Of a stretch of 64,000 nucleotides of DNA, positions 62,114-64,000 are shown piece after piece. The stretch lies in NCBI GenBank assembly GCA_963422675.2, contig CAXVYS010000031.1, positions 1-64,000 of the forward strand, in the 5' to 3' direction. Below the pieces are notes generated by a model. It saw nothing but the letters and a program-made list of their open reading frames with translations. It was not told the origin of the DNA and made no database searches. The position numbers and the translations under genes are program-made. The first letter of the stretch is position 1. Each line of letters opens with the position of its first letter. Source of the stretch: UBA4416 sp963422675 (GTDB lineage: Bacteria > Bacteroidota > Bacteroidia > B-17B0 > Aurantibacillaceae).

Positions 62114-62917
62114 TTATTCGTGAATTGCCATTACCGGAATTTTGGCTGAAAAGGCTATTTTTTTGCTATTTGATTCAGAAAAAAAATTATAAAATGCCGA
62201 ATGTTTTTTGCTGATGATCGCAATCATATCTATATCTTCTGATACGCAGTATTTTTTCACTCCAGTCTGAATGTCATTTGCTTTTATCTGGCCAATCTTT
62301 AAATTCTTTCCGTTTATCTTAAGCGTATCTATCACCGGGCCAAAAATCTCCCATTCTGTCCTTACATGGAGGAGATCTAATTTTGTTTTTGATTCTTTAA
62401 TGAAATTTTCAAAACCCTTTAAAGAAGATTTGAGAAGCTTTTCACGGTTATCTACGGTAAGTAATACTTTTGATAATTGATGATTCTTATAGTTTGATGG
62501 TACAATGATAACCGGGCAATCTATTTTACCTGTAATATCAACACCATGGCTTCCGTAAATGTATTTTGAAACCCTGTTTTTAATGGCAAGCCCCATTACA
62601 GTGGCTTCCACCCGGTGAGCTTTCGTGAAATTTTCCAACTCCTCTTTGAATCTCCCAAATGTTACAAAAGAGTCAATTTTAATTTTCGGAAACTGGATTT
62701 GTAACCGGGTTATCAATTTACCTGTTTTTAGTTGGCTGATTGTTTTTTGTTCACTGTGTAAAATTCCATAAATCCCTGTGTTTGAATGGATAATGGGAGT
62801 GTTAAACATATTGAAAATAGTTAGCTTACAGCTAAGTTTATGTGCTAAAAATGCAGCGTATCTACAAGCATTATCGGAAGCTTCCGAAAAATCCGCACAA
62901 GCAATAATTGTTTTCAT
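62114..62917 (-). CDS. tandem-domain universal stress protein
   Basis: 267 residues, two Usp domains: first about 1-140 (KTIIACADFSEASDNACRYA; VMGLAIKNRVSKYIYGSHGV; GKIDCPVIIVPS), second about 145-267 (KVLLTVDNREKLLKSSLKGF; IAIISKKHSAFYNFFSESNS; IPVMAIHE). A -7 box (62940-62947) precedes it, and the genes that follow (68-residue protein, Mla trio, 57-residue protein, TSUP) appear to be one transcript. Confidence 0.88.
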   Translation of the reverse strand: MKTIIACADFSEASDNACRYAAFLAHKLSCKLTIFNMFNTPIIHSNTGIYGILHSEQKTISQLKTGKLITRLQIQFPKIKIDSFVTFGRFKEELENFTKAHRVEATVMGLAIKNRVSKYIYGSHGVDITGKIDCPVIIVPSNYKNHQLSKVLLTVDNREKLLKSSLKGFENFIKESKTKLDLLHVRTEWEIFGPVIDTLKINGKNLKIGQIKANDIQTGVKKYCVSEDIDMIAIISKKHSAFYNFFSESNSKKIAFSAKIPVMAIHE

Positions 62918-62939
62918 AGATTAATTTTTAATTGTGAAA

Positions 62940-62947
62940 CAAAATTA
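62940..62947 (-). promoter_or_regulatory. -7 promoter element of the USP/Mla/TSUP operon
   Basis: TAATTTTG on the minus strand, exact TAnnTTTG, 23 bases before the USP start. No -33 TTTG at standard spacing. Confidence 0.4.
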
Positions 62948-63006
62948 TTTCGAAAAAAATAATTTATAAATGAGTTGTATCAACCCGGATATAAATTGTT
63001 ATCAGG

Positions 63007-63375
63007 TTAGGATGTTTTACTAAGGTCTTCTCCCTGCATATTTTGTTCTTCTAATGTCCAGTTATCTGTTACCGTTGTTTCGAGCCAGGTTTTACCCGAT
63101 TTTCGGAATACCTGAATACCTAAGCCATATACATTGCCAAAATCCTGCTCAAGCTCAGAAACGGTCATTCCTGGAATAATAGTAATTTCACCTGTATTAT
63201 GAACGGTTCTGCATTCTTCTAAAGTTTTACTGTTATGCTTTATAAATTTTTTTGAAGATGCACCGCCTTTTTTATGAGGCTTCGAAAAAAACTCCAATTT
63301 AAGGTATGGAAATAGCTGATTGAATTCTTCCTGTATAGCAAAGATCTTTCTATGGTCGTTAATAGTTATTTTCAT
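63007..63375 (-). CDS. 122-residue soluble protein of unknown function
   Basis: No signal peptide or membrane segment. N-terminal helix-strand pattern (MKITINDHRKIFAIQEEFNQ, LKLEFFSKPHKKGGASSKKF), a basic central stretch, then GEITIIPGMTVSELEQDFGN and VYGLGIQVFRKSGKTWLETT. The second half looks like a compact alpha/beta fold. Flanked by two universal stress protein genes on the same strand, so probably stress-related. I do not recognise a family. Confidence 0.7.
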   Translation of the reverse strand: MKITINDHRKIFAIQEEFNQLFPYLKLEFFSKPHKKGGASSKKFIKHNSKTLEECRTVHNTGEITIIPGMTVSELEQDFGNVYGLGIQVFRKSGKTWLETTVTDNWTLEEQNMQGEDLSKTS

Positions 63376-63428
63376 GAGTTTATATTTATCTGTTTGTTAT
63401 TGTTGAGTTAATTTCAGGCATCAGTTCA

Positions 63429-64000
63429 TCACTCATGTAAAGCGAGCAATGGAACATGAGTATGAAATGCCATTCGTTTAGTAGTTGACTCGGAAAAGAG
63501 CTTTTCAAAAAAAGATTTCTGTCTGGGAATCATGACCACCATATCCATATGCATCTTCGAAACGTAGTCGTTTATTCCAATTACGACTTCATCATTTGTA
63601 ACCGGGTGAAAGGAGTGATCCAGCTGTTTAAGAGCATCGTCCAGTCTTAAACCCTCAACTGCTATTTCAAGATCAATAATCTTGGGAGACTCTTTAACAA
63701 CGTTCAAAATGTAAATATGGGAATCGAACATTGCAGCCATTTCTTTTAGTGGCCATAATAAGGATTTATGAATATGTTTATAATCGCAAGCCAATACAAT
63801 TTTTTTAGGAATTTTAAATTTCACATGCTGGTCGATGGCCATAACAGGGCATGTTGATTTCCGTATTAATGAAGTAGTAACACTCCCGATCAGTTTTTCT
63901 GTTAAATATCCGGCACCTTGCATTCCCATCACGATAAGATCTGTTTTGTTCTCTTTTGCAAAGAGGTTTATTTCTTCAACGGCAAATCCGCATTTGCAAG
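63429..64000 (-). CDS. universal stress protein, cut by the right edge
   Basis: The frame remains open to the window end (about 190 residues visible), with CKCGFAVEEINLFAKENKTD upstream of the first in-frame ATG, so the true start is outside. Visible: the end of the first Usp domain (DLIVMGMQGAGYLTEKLIGS then TTSLIRKSTCPVMAID) and a second domain (KIVLACDYKHIHKSLLWPLK; MVVMIPRQKSFFEKLFSEST; HVPLLALHE). The GxxGxxxG-S/T-type loop of the first domain is present in GMQGAGYLTEKLIGSVTTS. Third Usp of the island. Confidence 0.85.
   Translation of the reverse strand, partial: CKCGFAVEEINLFAKENKTDLIVMGMQGAGYLTEKLIGSVTTSLIRKSTCPVMAIDQHVKFKIPKKIVLACDYKHIHKSLLWPLKEMAAMFDSHIYILNVVKESPKIIDLEIAVEGLRLDDALKQLDHSFHPVTNDEVVIGINDYVSKMHMDMVVMIPRQKSFFEKLFSESTTKRMAFHTHVPLLALHE

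Overview
The window is AT-rich DNA from a member of the Bacteroidota. Evidence: a gliding-motility-type C-terminal sorting domain (type IX secretion, T9SS) on a large secreted protein, a PorP/SprF-family protein, many lipoproteins with the lipobox-Cys-Lys-Lys pattern, double FtsX/MacB permeases, a SusC/FecA-like TonB receptor beside imelysins, and several matches to the Bacteroidota -7 promoter element TAnnTTTG. I cannot place it below phylum. No rRNA, complete tRNA, CRISPR array or insertion sequence was seen.

Layout. (1) 1-12 kb: a cut-off exported protein, then an NtrY/NtrC-like two-component pair diverging from an efflux operon (membrane-fusion protein, small periplasmic protein, ABC ATPase, two FtsX permeases, TolC). 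The regulator carries GAFTDA instead of GAFTGA, and the shared upstream region holds a -24-like box and a dyad. (2) 12-17.7 kb: a T9SS-sorted protein with seven ~76-residue repeats, a PIN-like nuclease with two CxxC pairs, and a small unknown gene. (3) 17.9-35.1 kb: a 17-kb minus-strand Rhs/Tc-like locus read in the order Skp/OmpH-like chaperone, lipoprotein, 2123-residue SpvB/TcB-like protein, 279-residue exported protein, 2098-residue YD-repeat protein, and two separately exported Rhs core+tip proteins. The Rhs protein is broken exactly before the core domain. The leader+core is duplicated with two different tips, one carrying an HExxH motif. This is the most unusual system in the window. 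(4) 35-39.6 kb: small exported and membrane genes, a PorP/SprF-like protein, a lipoprotein esterase, and an orphan NarL-type regulator behind a large inverted repeat. (5) 39.7-42.6 kb: an alpha-oxoamine synthase fused to an acyltransferase-like domain. (6) 42.6-48.9 kb: a probable metal (iron) uptake locus (TonB receptor, HTTM protein, imelysin, and a separately transcribed DUF4856 imelysin-like lipoprotein). Both imelysin-type genes share an ATACC-N8-GGTAT dyad at an identical distance from their -7 boxes. (7) 50-64 kb: a stress/low-energy island with three universal stress proteins, nitroreductase, D-lactate dehydrogenase-like enzyme, PRPP synthetase, AMP/thymidine phosphorylase, MBL/beta-CASP nuclease, ATP-cone endonuclease, a TSUP transporter and an Mla-type lipid transporter, with two small proteins (50 and 57 residues) that are easily missed.

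Together the genes describe an envelope-focused accessory region (efflux, surface proteins, polymorphic toxin-like export, iron acquisition) followed by a nucleotide-salvage and stress-survival cluster.
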